Shown piece after piece: positions 16,829 through 25,587 of a stretch of 57,028 bases of DNA. The position numbers and the translations under genes are program-made. The stretch's first letter is position 1, and each line of letters starts with the position of its first letter. This DNA is from Parabacteroides sp. Marseille-P3160 (GTDB lineage: Bacteria; Bacteroidota; Bacteroidia; Bacteroidales; Tannerellaceae): the NCBI RefSeq assembly GCF_900162725.1, contig NZ_LT799418.1, positions 2,972,105 through 3,029,132 on the forward strand. Reading direction: 5' to 3'. The notes under the pieces were generated by a model. That model saw only the letters and a program-made list of their open reading frames with translations, did no database searches and was not told the origin of the DNA.

Positions 16829-18814
16829 TTACCGGATAGGCTTATATTGGACGAAGGCCTCGATCGCTTCATAGGAAGCCAAACCCAAGTTCTTGTATAA
16901 TTCGGCGGTCGCCCGGTTACGGTCTTCGGCGCGCTGCCAGAAGAGACGTTCATCGTCACCCAGATAGGGAGCGCTTTCAGCCTGTGACTGGTGTTTGAGG
17001 ATGGCGTTTCGCTTGTGGCGCAATTCTTCCGGACTGATAGGTACGGCCATTTCAATATGGTCCATTTCCCATTCGGCCCAAGCACCGCGGTACATCCAGA
17101 TACGGCAATTCTTCAACCATTCTTCGTCTTTTATTTCATCGACTGCTGCGAGGATCGCATCCAGGCAAACTTTATGCGTTCCGTGCGGGTCGGCTAAATC
17201 GCCGGCGACAAAGATCTGATCCGGTTTGATTTCTTCGAGGAAATTTTTGATGATATCCTTGTCCGCATCCGTCAGTTCCCCTTTCTTCACCGCTCCGGTT
17301 TCATAGAAAGGCAGGTCGAGAAAATGGACATGATCGTCCTTTACGCCCGTATACCGGGCAGCCGCCCGCGCTTCTTCCCGGCGGATCGTTCCTTTCATGA
17401 AAAGGACGTCTCTTCTTTCCGGTTCTCCTTCCACTTTCTCATAGCGGAGAAAGTGGATGATCTTTTCAGCTTCCTCCTTCAAAGTAGAATCCTCCGGTGT
17501 ATATTTGGAGCATACGTCCCGCAGATATTCGCAATAACGGATGACTTCTTCGTCTCCGACGGCAATGTTTCCCGAAACCTGGTAGGCGACATGTACGTCA
17601 TGATCCTGCTCGCACAAGCGGCGGAAGGTGCCGCCCATTGAAATCACGTCGTCGTCCGGATGCGGGCTGAAGACGATTACCTTTTTGGGATAAGGGGTAG
17701 CGCGTTCGGGTCGGTTGGAATCATCGGCATTCGGTTTTCCGCCGGGCCAACCGGTTATCGTATGCTGGATATCATTGAAGATCTTTATATTTACATTATA
17801 AGCGGAGCCATACAAGGCCAGCAACTCGTCCAAACCGTGCGAACTATAATCCTTATTGGTCAGCTTCAAAATGGGCTTGCCTGTCAACTGGCAGAGCCAT
17901 ACGATCGCTCGACGGATCAGCTTATTCTCCCACTCGCAGTTGGAAACCAGCCACGGATGGCTGATACGCGTCAACTCATAGGCTGCGGAAAGATCGATGA
18001 CGGTCTTCACATTCGGATGGTTTTGCAAATAAGTGGCCGGCACGTTGTCGCTGTCTTTTCCTTCCACCGTCTTCTGGATGATCTTTGATTTATTTTCTCC
18101 GAAAGCAAGGAGTACGATTTGCTTAGCCTTAAAAATGGTGGAAAGCCCCATTGTAATAACGCTGGTCGGGACATTCTCTATGGATTTGAATAAGCGGGCG
18201 GCCTCTTTCCGCGAATCACTGTCCAAAACGGTCAATCGGGTACGGCTGTTGACGCTCGATCCGGGGCCGTTAAAACCTAAATTGCCGGCATGCCCGATGC
18301 CCAGCAGCAAGTAGTCTATGCCTCCTACTTCATCGATCAGCTTTTCATATTGCTGGCAAAAGTCATAGATATTTTCCTTGTCTATAAATCCGTCCGGTGA
18401 ATAGATATGGGCCGGATTAATATCGACATGATCCAGGAAGGCTTCCTTCAACTGGGATAAATTGCTATGGGCGGCAACCGATAAAGGGAAAAATTCATAG
18501 ACTAAAAAGACGATTACATTCTGAAAACTCAATTGTTCTTCCTTGTGCAAATTGATCAGTTCATTGAAAACTCCCAAAGGGGAACGGCCGCCGGGAAAGG
18601 ACAGGACAAAATTCTTACCTTCCCTTTGCTTTTCCCTGATCTTGGATGCGATTTCTTTGGCAACCGCGACTGAAGCTTCTTCTACGGATTCGTAAATATT
18701 GGTGGGAATCTTTTCATAACGTGTCAGGACTGAATGCTCATAGGCATTTCCCGGATGATAAAAGCGCTCCGGAATACGCGTAAGTGTAATTTGTGAACTT
18801 AGATTTTTTTTCAT
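16829..18814 (-). CDS. NagB-like domain fused to PIG-L/LmbE deacetylase domain
   Basis: 661 residues in two parts. Residues about 35-290 have the glucosamine-6-phosphate deaminase fold: sugar-phosphate loop FPGGRSPLGVF (73-83), DHVDI (128-132) and GPGSSVNSRTR. However, all four E. coli NagB catalytic residues are replaced when aligned by eye: D72 by Y106, D141 by A176, H143 by N178 and E148 by G183. Residues about 375-650 are a PIG-L/LmbE-type zinc deacetylase with PHPDDD (384-389) and DPHGTH (542-547), which appear complete. Such proteins are often named NagB in Bacteroidota, but this one is more likely a deacetylase of an amino-sugar derivative with a sugar-phosphate-binding module. No nag genes are adjacent. 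Confidence 0.88.
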   Translation of the reverse strand: MKKNLSSQITLTRIPERFYHPGNAYEHSVLTRYEKIPTNIYESVEEASVAVAKEIASKIREKQREGKNFVLSFPGGRSPLGVFNELINLHKEEQLSFQNVIVFLVYEFFPLSVAAHSNLSQLKEAFLDHVDINPAHIYSPDGFIDKENIYDFCQQYEKLIDEVGGIDYLLLGIGHAGNLGFNGPGSSVNSRTRLTVLDSDSRKEAARLFKSIENVPTSVITMGLSTIFKAKQIVLLAFGENKSKIIQKTVEGKDSDNVPATYLQNHPNVKTVIDLSAAYELTRISHPWLVSNCEWENKLIRRAIVWLCQLTGKPILKLTNKDYSSHGLDELLALYGSAYNVNIKIFNDIQHTITGWPGGKPNADDSNRPERATPYPKKVIVFSPHPDDDVISMGGTFRRLCEQDHDVHVAYQVSGNIAVGDEEVIRYCEYLRDVCSKYTPEDSTLKEEAEKIIHFLRYEKVEGEPERRDVLFMKGTIRREEARAAARYTGVKDDHVHFLDLPFYETGAVKKGELTDADKDIIKNFLEEIKPDQIFVAGDLADPHGTHKVCLDAILAAVDEIKDEEWLKNCRIWMYRGAWAEWEMDHIEMAVPISPEELRHKRNAILKHQSQAESAPYLGDDERLFWQRAEDRNRATAELYKNLGLASYEAIEAFVQYKPIR

Positions 18815-18868
18815 ATCTGTGTTTATTAATATTTATTACAAAATAATCAGATAACATTATATGATACA

Positions 18869-18876
18869 CAAAGGTA
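18869..18876 (-). promoter_or_regulatory. Putative -7 box of the NagB-like/PIG-L gene
   Basis: Minus-strand TACCTTTG matches the -7 consensus and would give a leader of about 48 nt. No clear -33 TTTG is seen. Confidence 0.45.
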
Positions 18877-18945
18877 GCAATTAATCCATTATTTATCCCC
18901 TTCCCAATAGACAAACAAATCTTGTTTTTTTCTTTTTACCAACTA

Positions 18946-20886
18946 TTAGGTAGTAAGGGAATCCAGTTCCAGTGTCAATTCCGTCCATTCATCCATTAAC
19001 CGGGCCAAGTCTTTCTTCAAGGAATCATGTTTCTCATATAGAGAAGTATCCGAGGCCCCTTCCGGAGTCGTCATCTCCTGCTCTATTTTCTTAATTTCTG
19101 TTTCCAATCCGGAAATTTTGCTTTCTGCCATCGAAATATTCCGTTCGATTTTCTTCAACGCTTTATTCTGCTCTTTCCGGGCTTCATAGGAAAGCTTACT
19201 GGAGGGTGCGTCAGATGATTCCTCCTCAGCCGCCGGAAGATTAGATTCCTTATTCGTTCTTTCCAGTTCCTGCAGTGTGTCCAGTTTCTTCCGCTCCAGA
19301 AATTCATAGATCCCGCCAAGATGCTCCACAACACGCCGGTTACCGAACTCATATACTTTATTGACCAATCCGTCGAGGAACTCGCGGTCATGCGAAACAA
19401 CAATCACTGTTCCGTCAAACTCCTTGATGGCATCCTTCAGGACATCTTTCGAACGCATATCCAGGTGATTCGTCGGTTCGTCAAGGATCAGCAGGTTGAC
19501 CGGTTCCAGCAAGAGGCGGATCATTGCCAATCGGCTGCGTTCGCCGCCGGAAAGGACTTTTACCTTCTTATCCGAAGCCTCGCCTCCGAACATGAAAGCG
19601 CCGAGAATATCCCGTATCCTCGTCCGGATATCTCCTTGGGCCACCAGGTCGATGGTGTCGAATACGGTCAGGTTTTCATCCAACAATTGTGCCTGGTTTT
19701 GTGCAAAATAACCGATCTTCACGTTATGACCCAACTGAAGCTTACCTTGGTAGTCCACTTCATTCATGATACATTTTACCAACGTCGATTTTCCTTCTCC
19801 GTTTTTGCCTACGAAAGCCACCTTGTCTCCCCGGTTAATGGTGAATGTGGCGTTGGCAAAGATCAGATGGTCGCCATAATACTTCGTCAGGTTCTCCGCG
19901 ATGACCGGATAAGATCCCGAACGGGGGGCCGGAGGAAACTTCAGCGAAAGCATGGCCGTATCGACGTCATCGATCTCGATGCGTTCGATTTTCTCCAATT
20001 GTTTGATCCGGGATTGTACCTGTACCGCCTTGGTCGCCTTATAGCGAAAACGCTCGATAAAGGCTTCCGTATCAGCCAACTTTTTCTGCTGGTTTTCATA
20101 TGCCCGGAGCTGCTGCTCGCGGCGTTCTTTACGCAATTCCACATAGTGGGAATAGTTGGTCTTATAATCATAGATCTTGCCCAGTTCGATCTCGACGGTT
20201 CGTGTCGTGGTATTATCGATGAAAGCCCGGTCGTGGGATACCAGGACTACGGCGTTTGCCCTTGTCTGCAGGAAACTTTCCAGCCATTGGATGGATTCGA
20301 TATCAAGATGATTGGTCGGTTCATCCAATAAAAGTACGTCCGGACGTCTCAGCAATAACTTGGCCAACTCGATACGCATCCGCCAACCTCCGCTGAATTC
20401 GGAAGTCTGCCGGTCAAAATCCTCCCGGTTGAAACCTAGTCCCAGCAGCGTACGTTCCAGATCAGCCTGGTAATTATTTCCTCCCAACATCTGGAAAAGT
20501 TCTGTTTGATGGGTAAGGCGGTCGATAATACCCTGATAGGCTTCCGACTCGTAGTCCGTCCGTTCGGAAAGTTGGATGTTCAGTCTTTCAATATCCTTAT
20601 CCAATTGATGGATGGATTCAAACGCCTTCTCGGCTTCTTCGCGGACGGTGTTCGTATCCGTCAATACCATTTGTTGCGGCAAATAGCCGATGGTGATCTC
20701 TTTCGGAATGCTGACGGAACCTGAGGTAGGCGCCTGCAACCCGGCGAAGATCTTCAACATGGTCGACTTTCCCGCCCCGTTTTTCCCAACCAGCGCGATT
20801 CTGTCTTTCTTATTTACAACAAACGAAACATGATCGAAAAGGGTAAATCCTCCGAATTCAACCGTCAATCCTTCTACCGAAATCAT
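18946..20886 (-). CDS. ABC-F family ATPase
   Basis: 646 residues from MISVEGL (20886); a longer start at 20907 adds seven residues before the conserved beginning. There are two ATP-binding cassettes and no membrane segments. Walker A motifs are GKNGAGKS and GKNGEGKS, signatures are FSGGWRMR and LSGGERSR, and both Walker B regions read LDEPTNHLD. The linker between cassettes is Arg/Gln-rich and helical, as in the P-site tRNA interaction motif of ABC-F proteins, and a coiled-coil-like charged C-terminus follows (about 560-646). The family acts on ribosomes (translation rescue or antibiotic protection), not transport. Resembles the Uup/YheS housekeeping group rather than a resistance factor, judged only by eye. 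Confidence 0.92.
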   Translation of the reverse strand: MISVEGLTVEFGGFTLFDHVSFVVNKKDRIALVGKNGAGKSTMLKIFAGLQAPTSGSVSIPKEITIGYLPQQMVLTDTNTVREEAEKAFESIHQLDKDIERLNIQLSERTDYESEAYQGIIDRLTHQTELFQMLGGNNYQADLERTLLGLGFNREDFDRQTSEFSGGWRMRIELAKLLLRRPDVLLLDEPTNHLDIESIQWLESFLQTRANAVVLVSHDRAFIDNTTTRTVEIELGKIYDYKTNYSHYVELRKERREQQLRAYENQQKKLADTEAFIERFRYKATKAVQVQSRIKQLEKIERIEIDDVDTAMLSLKFPPAPRSGSYPVIAENLTKYYGDHLIFANATFTINRGDKVAFVGKNGEGKSTLVKCIMNEVDYQGKLQLGHNVKIGYFAQNQAQLLDENLTVFDTIDLVAQGDIRTRIRDILGAFMFGGEASDKKVKVLSGGERSRLAMIRLLLEPVNLLILDEPTNHLDMRSKDVLKDAIKEFDGTVIVVSHDREFLDGLVNKVYEFGNRRVVEHLGGIYEFLERKKLDTLQELERTNKESNLPAAEEESSDAPSSKLSYEARKEQNKALKKIERNISMAESKISGLETEIKKIEQEMTTPEGASDTSLYEKHDSLKKDLARLMDEWTELTLELDSLTT

Positions 20887-20935
20887 AATTCTATTTCTCC
20901 GGGGCACGTAGCCGCCGGCTTATTCACTTCTTTTA

Positions 20936-21916
20936 TTATACACTAATATAGGTTTCCAGTAACTTTGCCGAAGGGACGGGAGTTACTGATACCGTTTTTG
21001 TCTCTGCCGGAATAAGTACGGTCTGTCCCTGATGAACCGATACTTTTTGCCCGGCATTATCTTCAATCAGGGCTTTCCCTTCCATGCATATATAAATGAC
21101 AAAGGAATCCAATGCTGAAAAGTCACTTACCACCGGCGCATCCAAATCCAGTAAATTAGTCGTGAAATACTTGCAACTGACCAAATCCACCGATTGGTTG
21201 CGAACCGGAGTGTAATGGGTCTGGTAATCGGAATGGAAGGTATAATCGATCGCATCCTTTGCCAGTCCGGTATGCAATTCACGGGTATTACCGTTTGCAT
21301 CCTTCCGGTTATAATCATAGATGCGATAGGTAATATCGCTGGTCTGTTGTATCTCGGCAATAAAGCAACCCGAACCGATCGCATGTACCCGCCCGGCAGG
21401 TAGGAAAAAGACGTCTCCCGGTTTCACCAGATATTTTTTCAAGACATCCATAAGCGTATTGTCACCTACCCGGCGCACATATTCGTCCGCATCGATCTGT
21501 TGGGAAAATCCGGAATATAAGGCGGCTCCGGGAGCCGTTTTAATGACGTACCACATTTCAGTCTTACCGAAAGAGTGATGCCGTTTCTCCGCCAATTCGT
21601 CATTAGGATGAACTTGTATCGAAAGATTGTCCCTTGCGTCGATAAACTTTATCAAAAGGGGAAACCGGTGTCCGAAACGCTTCTGCACCTTCGATCCGAC
21701 CAATTGGGGGCCGTAGGAATCAATGAGTTCTTCCAGGGTTTTATCCTCCAAAGGACCGTTGGCTACAACCGAATAATGTCCTTCCACATGTGAAACTTCC
21801 CAACTCTCGCCTATCCCGGTCCGTTCCGGAGTAATTCCTTTAAACGGACAAATATCCGATCCTCCCCAGATAACCTCTTTCAGGATCGGTTTAAATGTCA
21901 ATGGATATAATATCAT
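20936..21916 (-). CDS. manA: Mannose-6-phosphate isomerase, class I
   Basis: 326 residues. Interconverts mannose-6-phosphate and fructose-6-phosphate; a zinc cupin enzyme. The metal site is visible in VHPNDELAEKRH and KTEMWYVI, and the active-site region GRVHAIGSGCFIAEIQQTSD with RIYDYNRKD follows. The short length matches the class I form of Bacteroidota and Firmicutes. The gene starts 12 bp after the glgB stop, so cotranscription with the branching enzyme is likely. Confidence 0.93.
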   Translation of the reverse strand: MILYPLTFKPILKEVIWGGSDICPFKGITPERTGIGESWEVSHVEGHYSVVANGPLEDKTLEELIDSYGPQLVGSKVQKRFGHRFPLLIKFIDARDNLSIQVHPNDELAEKRHHSFGKTEMWYVIKTAPGAALYSGFSQQIDADEYVRRVGDNTLMDVLKKYLVKPGDVFFLPAGRVHAIGSGCFIAEIQQTSDITYRIYDYNRKDANGNTRELHTGLAKDAIDYTFHSDYQTHYTPVRNQSVDLVSCKYFTTNLLDLDAPVVSDFSALDSFVIYICMEGKALIEDNAGQKVSVHQGQTVLIPAETKTVSVTPVPSAKLLETYISV

Positions 21917-21928
21917 TCGTCTACTCTT

Positions 21929-23935
21929 TTATTTTTTCCGTAGTACCATCGCCGTCCGCGCCGGAAGGTACAACTTTAACCATTCTTTTTCTGCTTTTTT
22001 ATAAAGTGGATCGGGTTGTGTAAAATGATGCACGGTATCATCCGAGATGCCGAAGCCTCCGAAACGCACGGCGTCCGTATTCAACACGACCTCATATTCT
22101 CCCGGAGTTGCCAATACGCCATAATCGGTAAAAGAATGGGTCGGATTAAAATTGAAGATAAAAAACAAGTCCTTGCGCGAATAGGCAAGAACCTGATCGC
22201 CATCGCTGTCCCAAACCTTAGTTAAAGGAAGCTCCTGGAAATCTTTTACTTCATGAATCAAAGCCAGCATTGCCTTGTCGAAATCCCCGAGATATTGGTA
22301 TTTCAAATCCGGATTGTCCACCAGATCCCATTGGCGGCGGGCATACTTATAAGACCATCCGTTTCCTTCTCGCGGAAAATCGATCCATTCGGGATGTCCG
22401 AACTCATTACCCATGAAATTCAGATAACCTCCGTTGATGGTGGTCGCCGTCACCAGACGGATCATTTTATGTAATGCGACTCCTCTTTCGACTACCAAGT
22501 TGTGATCATCTTTCCGCATATGCCAATACATGGCCGAATCAATCAACCTGAAAATAATTGTTTTATCGCCTACCAACGCCTGGTCATGGCTTTCCGCATA
22601 GCTGATCGTCTTTTCATCGCTCCGGCGGTTGGTTGTCTCCCACCAGATGGCGGACGGATGCCAATCCTCATCTTTTTTCTCTTTCAACAATTTAATCCAG
22701 AAGTCCGGGATATTCATCGCCATACGGTAATTGAAGCCATAACCTCCCTCGTCGAACGGCACCGCCAATCCGGGCATTCCGCTCACCTCTTCGGCGATTG
22801 TAATCGCATTCGGATTCACCTCATGTACCAATTTGTTGGCCAAAGTAAGATAGGTAATAGCATCTCCGTCCTGGTGGCCGTTATAGTAATCGGCATAATG
22901 GCTAAAGGCTTCTCCCAGCCCATGGCTATAGTAAAGCATGGAGGTTACCCCGTCAAAACGGAATCCGTCGAATTTATATTCTTCCAGCCAGAATTTGCAA
23001 TTAGAAAGAAGGAAATGGATTACTTCATTTTTCCCATAATCAAAGCAGAGCGAATCCCAGGCCAAATGCTCCCGGCGGCTACCGGCATGAAAGTATTGGT
23101 ATTCCGTGCCGTCGAACCGGCCGAGCCCCTCCACTTCGTTTTTAACGGCATGACTGTGGACAATATCCATAATCACCGCTAAACCCAGCGTATGTGCATC
23201 ATCGATCAAATGCTTCAGATCGTCCGGTGTTCCGAATCGGGAAGAAGCTGCGAAAAAACTGCTTACATGATAACCGAAAGAAGCGTAATAAGGATGTTCC
23301 TGAATGGCCATCACCTGAATGGCATTATAGCCTTCCTGTGCGATGCGTGGAAGAACGTTCGTACGGAATTCATTGTATGTACCGATTCTTTCTTCCGATG
23401 TTGCCATACCGATATGGCATTCGTAAATCAGCAACGGGTCGGTTTTCGGTTTGAACCGCTCTATTTTAAAAGTGTAAGATTTTTTAGGATTCCATATCTG
23501 GGCGGAAAATATTTTGGTTTGTTCATCTTGTACAACTCGCCTGCACCATGCAGGGATACGCTCCCCGGCGCCCCCGTTCCATTCCACCCAAAGTTTATAT
23601 AAGTCTTCGTGCTTCAAGGCTTTGTCGGGAAGTATGATTTCCCAGGCACCTCCATATAATCGGGTAAACTTAAACTCTTCTTTCTTTTGCCATCCGTTAA
23701 AGGTTCCAATCAGATATAGGGCAGTTGCATTCGGAGCCCATTCCCGAAGCACCCAACAGTCGCCCACACGATGAAGTCCAAAATACAAATATCCTGAAGC
23801 GAATTCGGATAAAGTCATGCTACCTTCCTTCGTCAAGTGGGCCTCTTTTTCAAGAACTTGTTGATACCTCCCTTCAATTGCAATCTGGTAAGGTGTCAGC
23901 CACGGATCGTTTTTTATCAAACTGAGTGGTTTCAT
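21929..23935 (-). CDS. glgB: 1,4-alpha-glucan branching enzyme
   Basis: 668 residues. A GH13 enzyme that introduces alpha-1,6 branches into glycogen. The N-terminal CBM48-like region (about 50-150) contains GTFNGWQKKEEFKF. The catalytic barrel has FDGFRFDGVTSM (nucleophile Asp), AEEVSGMPG (acid-base Glu) and SHDQALVGDKT (third acidic residue). The length is shorter than E. coli GlgB and matches the eukaryote-like Bacteroidota form. No other glycogen genes are in the window. Confidence 0.94.
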   Translation of the reverse strand: MKPLSLIKNDPWLTPYQIAIEGRYQQVLEKEAHLTKEGSMTLSEFASGYLYFGLHRVGDCWVLREWAPNATALYLIGTFNGWQKKEEFKFTRLYGGAWEIILPDKALKHEDLYKLWVEWNGGAGERIPAWCRRVVQDEQTKIFSAQIWNPKKSYTFKIERFKPKTDPLLIYECHIGMATSEERIGTYNEFRTNVLPRIAQEGYNAIQVMAIQEHPYYASFGYHVSSFFAASSRFGTPDDLKHLIDDAHTLGLAVIMDIVHSHAVKNEVEGLGRFDGTEYQYFHAGSRREHLAWDSLCFDYGKNEVIHFLLSNCKFWLEEYKFDGFRFDGVTSMLYYSHGLGEAFSHYADYYNGHQDGDAITYLTLANKLVHEVNPNAITIAEEVSGMPGLAVPFDEGGYGFNYRMAMNIPDFWIKLLKEKKDEDWHPSAIWWETTNRRSDEKTISYAESHDQALVGDKTIIFRLIDSAMYWHMRKDDHNLVVERGVALHKMIRLVTATTINGGYLNFMGNEFGHPEWIDFPREGNGWSYKYARRQWDLVDNPDLKYQYLGDFDKAMLALIHEVKDFQELPLTKVWDSDGDQVLAYSRKDLFFIFNFNPTHSFTDYGVLATPGEYEVVLNTDAVRFGGFGISDDTVHHFTQPDPLYKKAEKEWLKLYLPARTAMVLRKK

Positions 23936-23961
23936 TGTCTATATTTGAGTTTATACTTCAG

Positions 23962-23969
23962 CAAAGATA
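23962..23969 (-). promoter_or_regulatory. Putative -7 box of glgB-manA
   Basis: Minus-strand TATCTTTG, 26 bp upstream of the glgB ATG at 23935. Only a weak TTG is found near the -33 position. Confidence 0.5.
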
Positions 23970-24168
23970 AAACTTTCACTCATATCAACAGTGAAGTATT
24001 CCATAAAAAAGAGTAAAGCCTCTTCTCTGTCTTTTTATATTTCATGAATTAAAGTATAAACATTTTCTTTTTTTGAATCATCTTAAGTAAGATTTACGCT
24101 CTGGAGATATAATTTAAAAAAAATAATCTATCTTCGTAGCAATAAATAACCAAATAAAAAATGTACTA

Positions 24169-24723
24169 ATGGAAAAGAAAGGTGTAAAAATGTTAGTATC
24201 AGGAGCATTAGTCGCTTCCATACTGTTTTCTTCTTGTATTGGCTCATTCAATCTGTCCAATAAGTTACTGGACTGGAACAAATCTATTGATAGCAAATTT
24301 GTAAACGAACTGGTTTTCCTTGCCTTTTGTATTGTTCCCGTATATGGCATCTCCTTGTTGGCAGACGCTCTTGTCCTTAATAGTATTGAGTTCTGGACAG
24401 GAGAAAATCCTGTAGCAGACGTCGGCTCGATCAAAACGGTAAACGGCAAGGATGGCGTTTATACGGTTGAAACAAAGAAAGATGGATATCATATCCAAAA
24501 GAAAGGCGAAAAGAACGGAATGGATCTTGTTTTTGACCAAGCTGACAAAAGTTGGAGCGTAGAAGCAAACGGACAATCCAGCAAATTGATGAAATTTAAA
24601 GACGGAGATGACGTTGTAATGTATCTTCCCGACGGAAAAGAAATGAACGTAGAATTAAACAAAACAGGCGTATTGGCATTCAGACAAGTAGTAGAAAACC
24701 AAACCTATTACGCTGCCCGCTAA
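24169..24723 (+). CDS. DUF3332-family putative lipoprotein
   Basis: 184 residues. The N-terminus has a lipoprotein-type signal ending FSSC (Cys near residue 24). The following SFNLSNKLLDWNKSIDSKFVNE, a second hydrophobic segment (about 46-66), and NSIEFWTGENP match DUF3332. The C-terminal part is rich in short beta-type repeats around Gly-Asp-Lys turns. The function of the family is unknown. It is a single-gene unit ended by a terminator at 24744-24769, and its -7 box TATCTTCG (24129-24136) differs from consensus at one position. Confidence 0.8.
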   Translation: MEKKGVKMLVSGALVASILFSSCIGSFNLSNKLLDWNKSIDSKFVNELVFLAFCIVPVYGISLLADALVLNSIEFWTGENPVADVGSIKTVNGKDGVYTVETKKDGYHIQKKGEKNGMDLVFDQADKSWSVEANGQSSKLMKFKDGDDVVMYLPDGKEMNVELNKTGVLAFRQVVENQTYYAAR

Positions 24724-24743
24724 TCTCATAGATGATAAAAACG

Positions 24744-24775
24744 AAGGGCATTCCGGTCGGGATGCCCTTTTCTAT
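24744..24775. terminator. Bidirectional terminator between the DUF3332 and YigZ-like genes
   Basis: AAGGGCAT (24744-24751) pairs with ATGCCCTT (24762-24769). T-rich tracts follow on both strands (TTTTCTATTT on plus; CGTTTTTATC on minus). It serves the two convergent genes; the minus gene's stop lies just inside the T tract at 24772. Confidence 0.8.
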
Positions 24776-25368
24776 TTCAAACGGACAGTCTCTACTTTAA
24801 GAAGGCGGGAAAGCAACTGTTCCATCGCTCCCTCGCGTATGCGCAACGTCATTTCACAATTCAAATCGAAGCGTTGAGAAACAATCTGCGGATTATCTTC
24901 TTTAATAATCCGCATGACGCCATTCAGGTAAATATAGTCAAATATGATTGTAATCTCTGTATCTACCGTTCGTTGTACGATCTCTGCCGCAGCGATCGCT
25001 TCTGCCGCGGCAGTCCGGTAAGCAACGATCAACCCGCTTGTACCTAATTCTATCCCTCCGAAATAGCGGATAACCAGGATCAGGATATCGGTCAATCCGT
25101 TGGAATTGATCTGTCCGAGAATCGGTTTTCCTGCGGTAGACGAAGGTTCCCCGTCATCATTCGCCCGGAAATCGGTATGGTTAGGTCCAAGCATATAAGC
25201 CCAACAAATATGCCGGGCATCATAATATTGCTTTCTATATTGATCGAGCCGTTCCTTTACTTCCTCAACACTCCGGACGGGAAATGCATACGAAATAAAA
25301 CGGCTTCGTTTTTCCGTATAATAACCCCGTGACGGCGCCTTAATCGTAAAATAACTGTCTTCCGCCAC
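24772..25368 (-). CDS. YigZ/IMPACT-family protein
   Basis: 198 residues, cytoplasmic. The UPF0029 N-terminal domain is recognisable from KRSRFISYAFPV, ARHICWAYMLG, NDDGEPSSTAGKPILGQI and ILVIRYFGGIELGTSGLI. The C-terminal part matches the DUF1949 extension. Relatives of the IMPACT family bind Gcn1-like partners in eukaryotes; the bacterial role is not settled. It starts one base after the stop of the 72-residue gene upstream. Confidence 0.92.
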   Translation of the reverse strand: MAEDSYFTIKAPSRGYYTEKRSRFISYAFPVRSVEEVKERLDQYRKQYYDARHICWAYMLGPNHTDFRANDDGEPSSTAGKPILGQINSNGLTDILILVIRYFGGIELGTSGLIVAYRTAAAEAIAAAEIVQRTVDTEITIIFDYIYLNGVMRIIKEDNPQIVSQRFDLNCEMTLRIREGAMEQLLSRLLKVETVRLK

Positions 25369-25587
25369 TTAATCAGGTATATGTGTTTCCTTTTCCTCCC
25401 GGAAACTTCGGAAGTCCTTCATAATCTCTCCGATCTCTTCAATAAAGTAAGGATCCTTCACTCTCTCTTTGACTGTTTCATAATAGGCTTCAATGGCAGC
25501 CAATGCACAAACATCCTGTCCGCGAAGCAGAAAATAAGGTTCCTCATTTTCTGTGCACTGCTTGATCATTTGAATTGGATTTTTCAT
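25369..25587 (-). CDS. Small conserved-looking protein of unknown function, 72 residues
   Basis: 72 residues, Glu-rich and helical, no signal peptide or membrane segment: it begins MKNPIQMIKQC and has a FRSFREEKE-type end. It is wedged between uvrA and the YigZ-like gene. Its start lies 44 bp inside the 3' end of uvrA, and its stop abuts the next start, so it appears to be translated from the same message. The reading frame is intact and tightly packed, which argues for a real gene. I recognise no family. Confidence 0.65.
   Translation of the reverse strand: MKNPIQMIKQCTENEEPYFLLRGQDVCALAAIEAYYETVKERVKDPYFIEEIGEIMKDFRSFREEKETHIPD

Noticed and set aside
19321-20331. Long plus-strand open frame (336 codons) opposite the ABC-F gene
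   Set aside because: It lies entirely antisense to a gene with complete ATPase motifs, has no recognisable domain, and its composition reflects the opposite strand's codons.
22502-23182. Plus-strand frame of 226 codons opposite glgB
   Set aside because: Antisense to the catalytic domain of the branching enzyme and without family resemblance.
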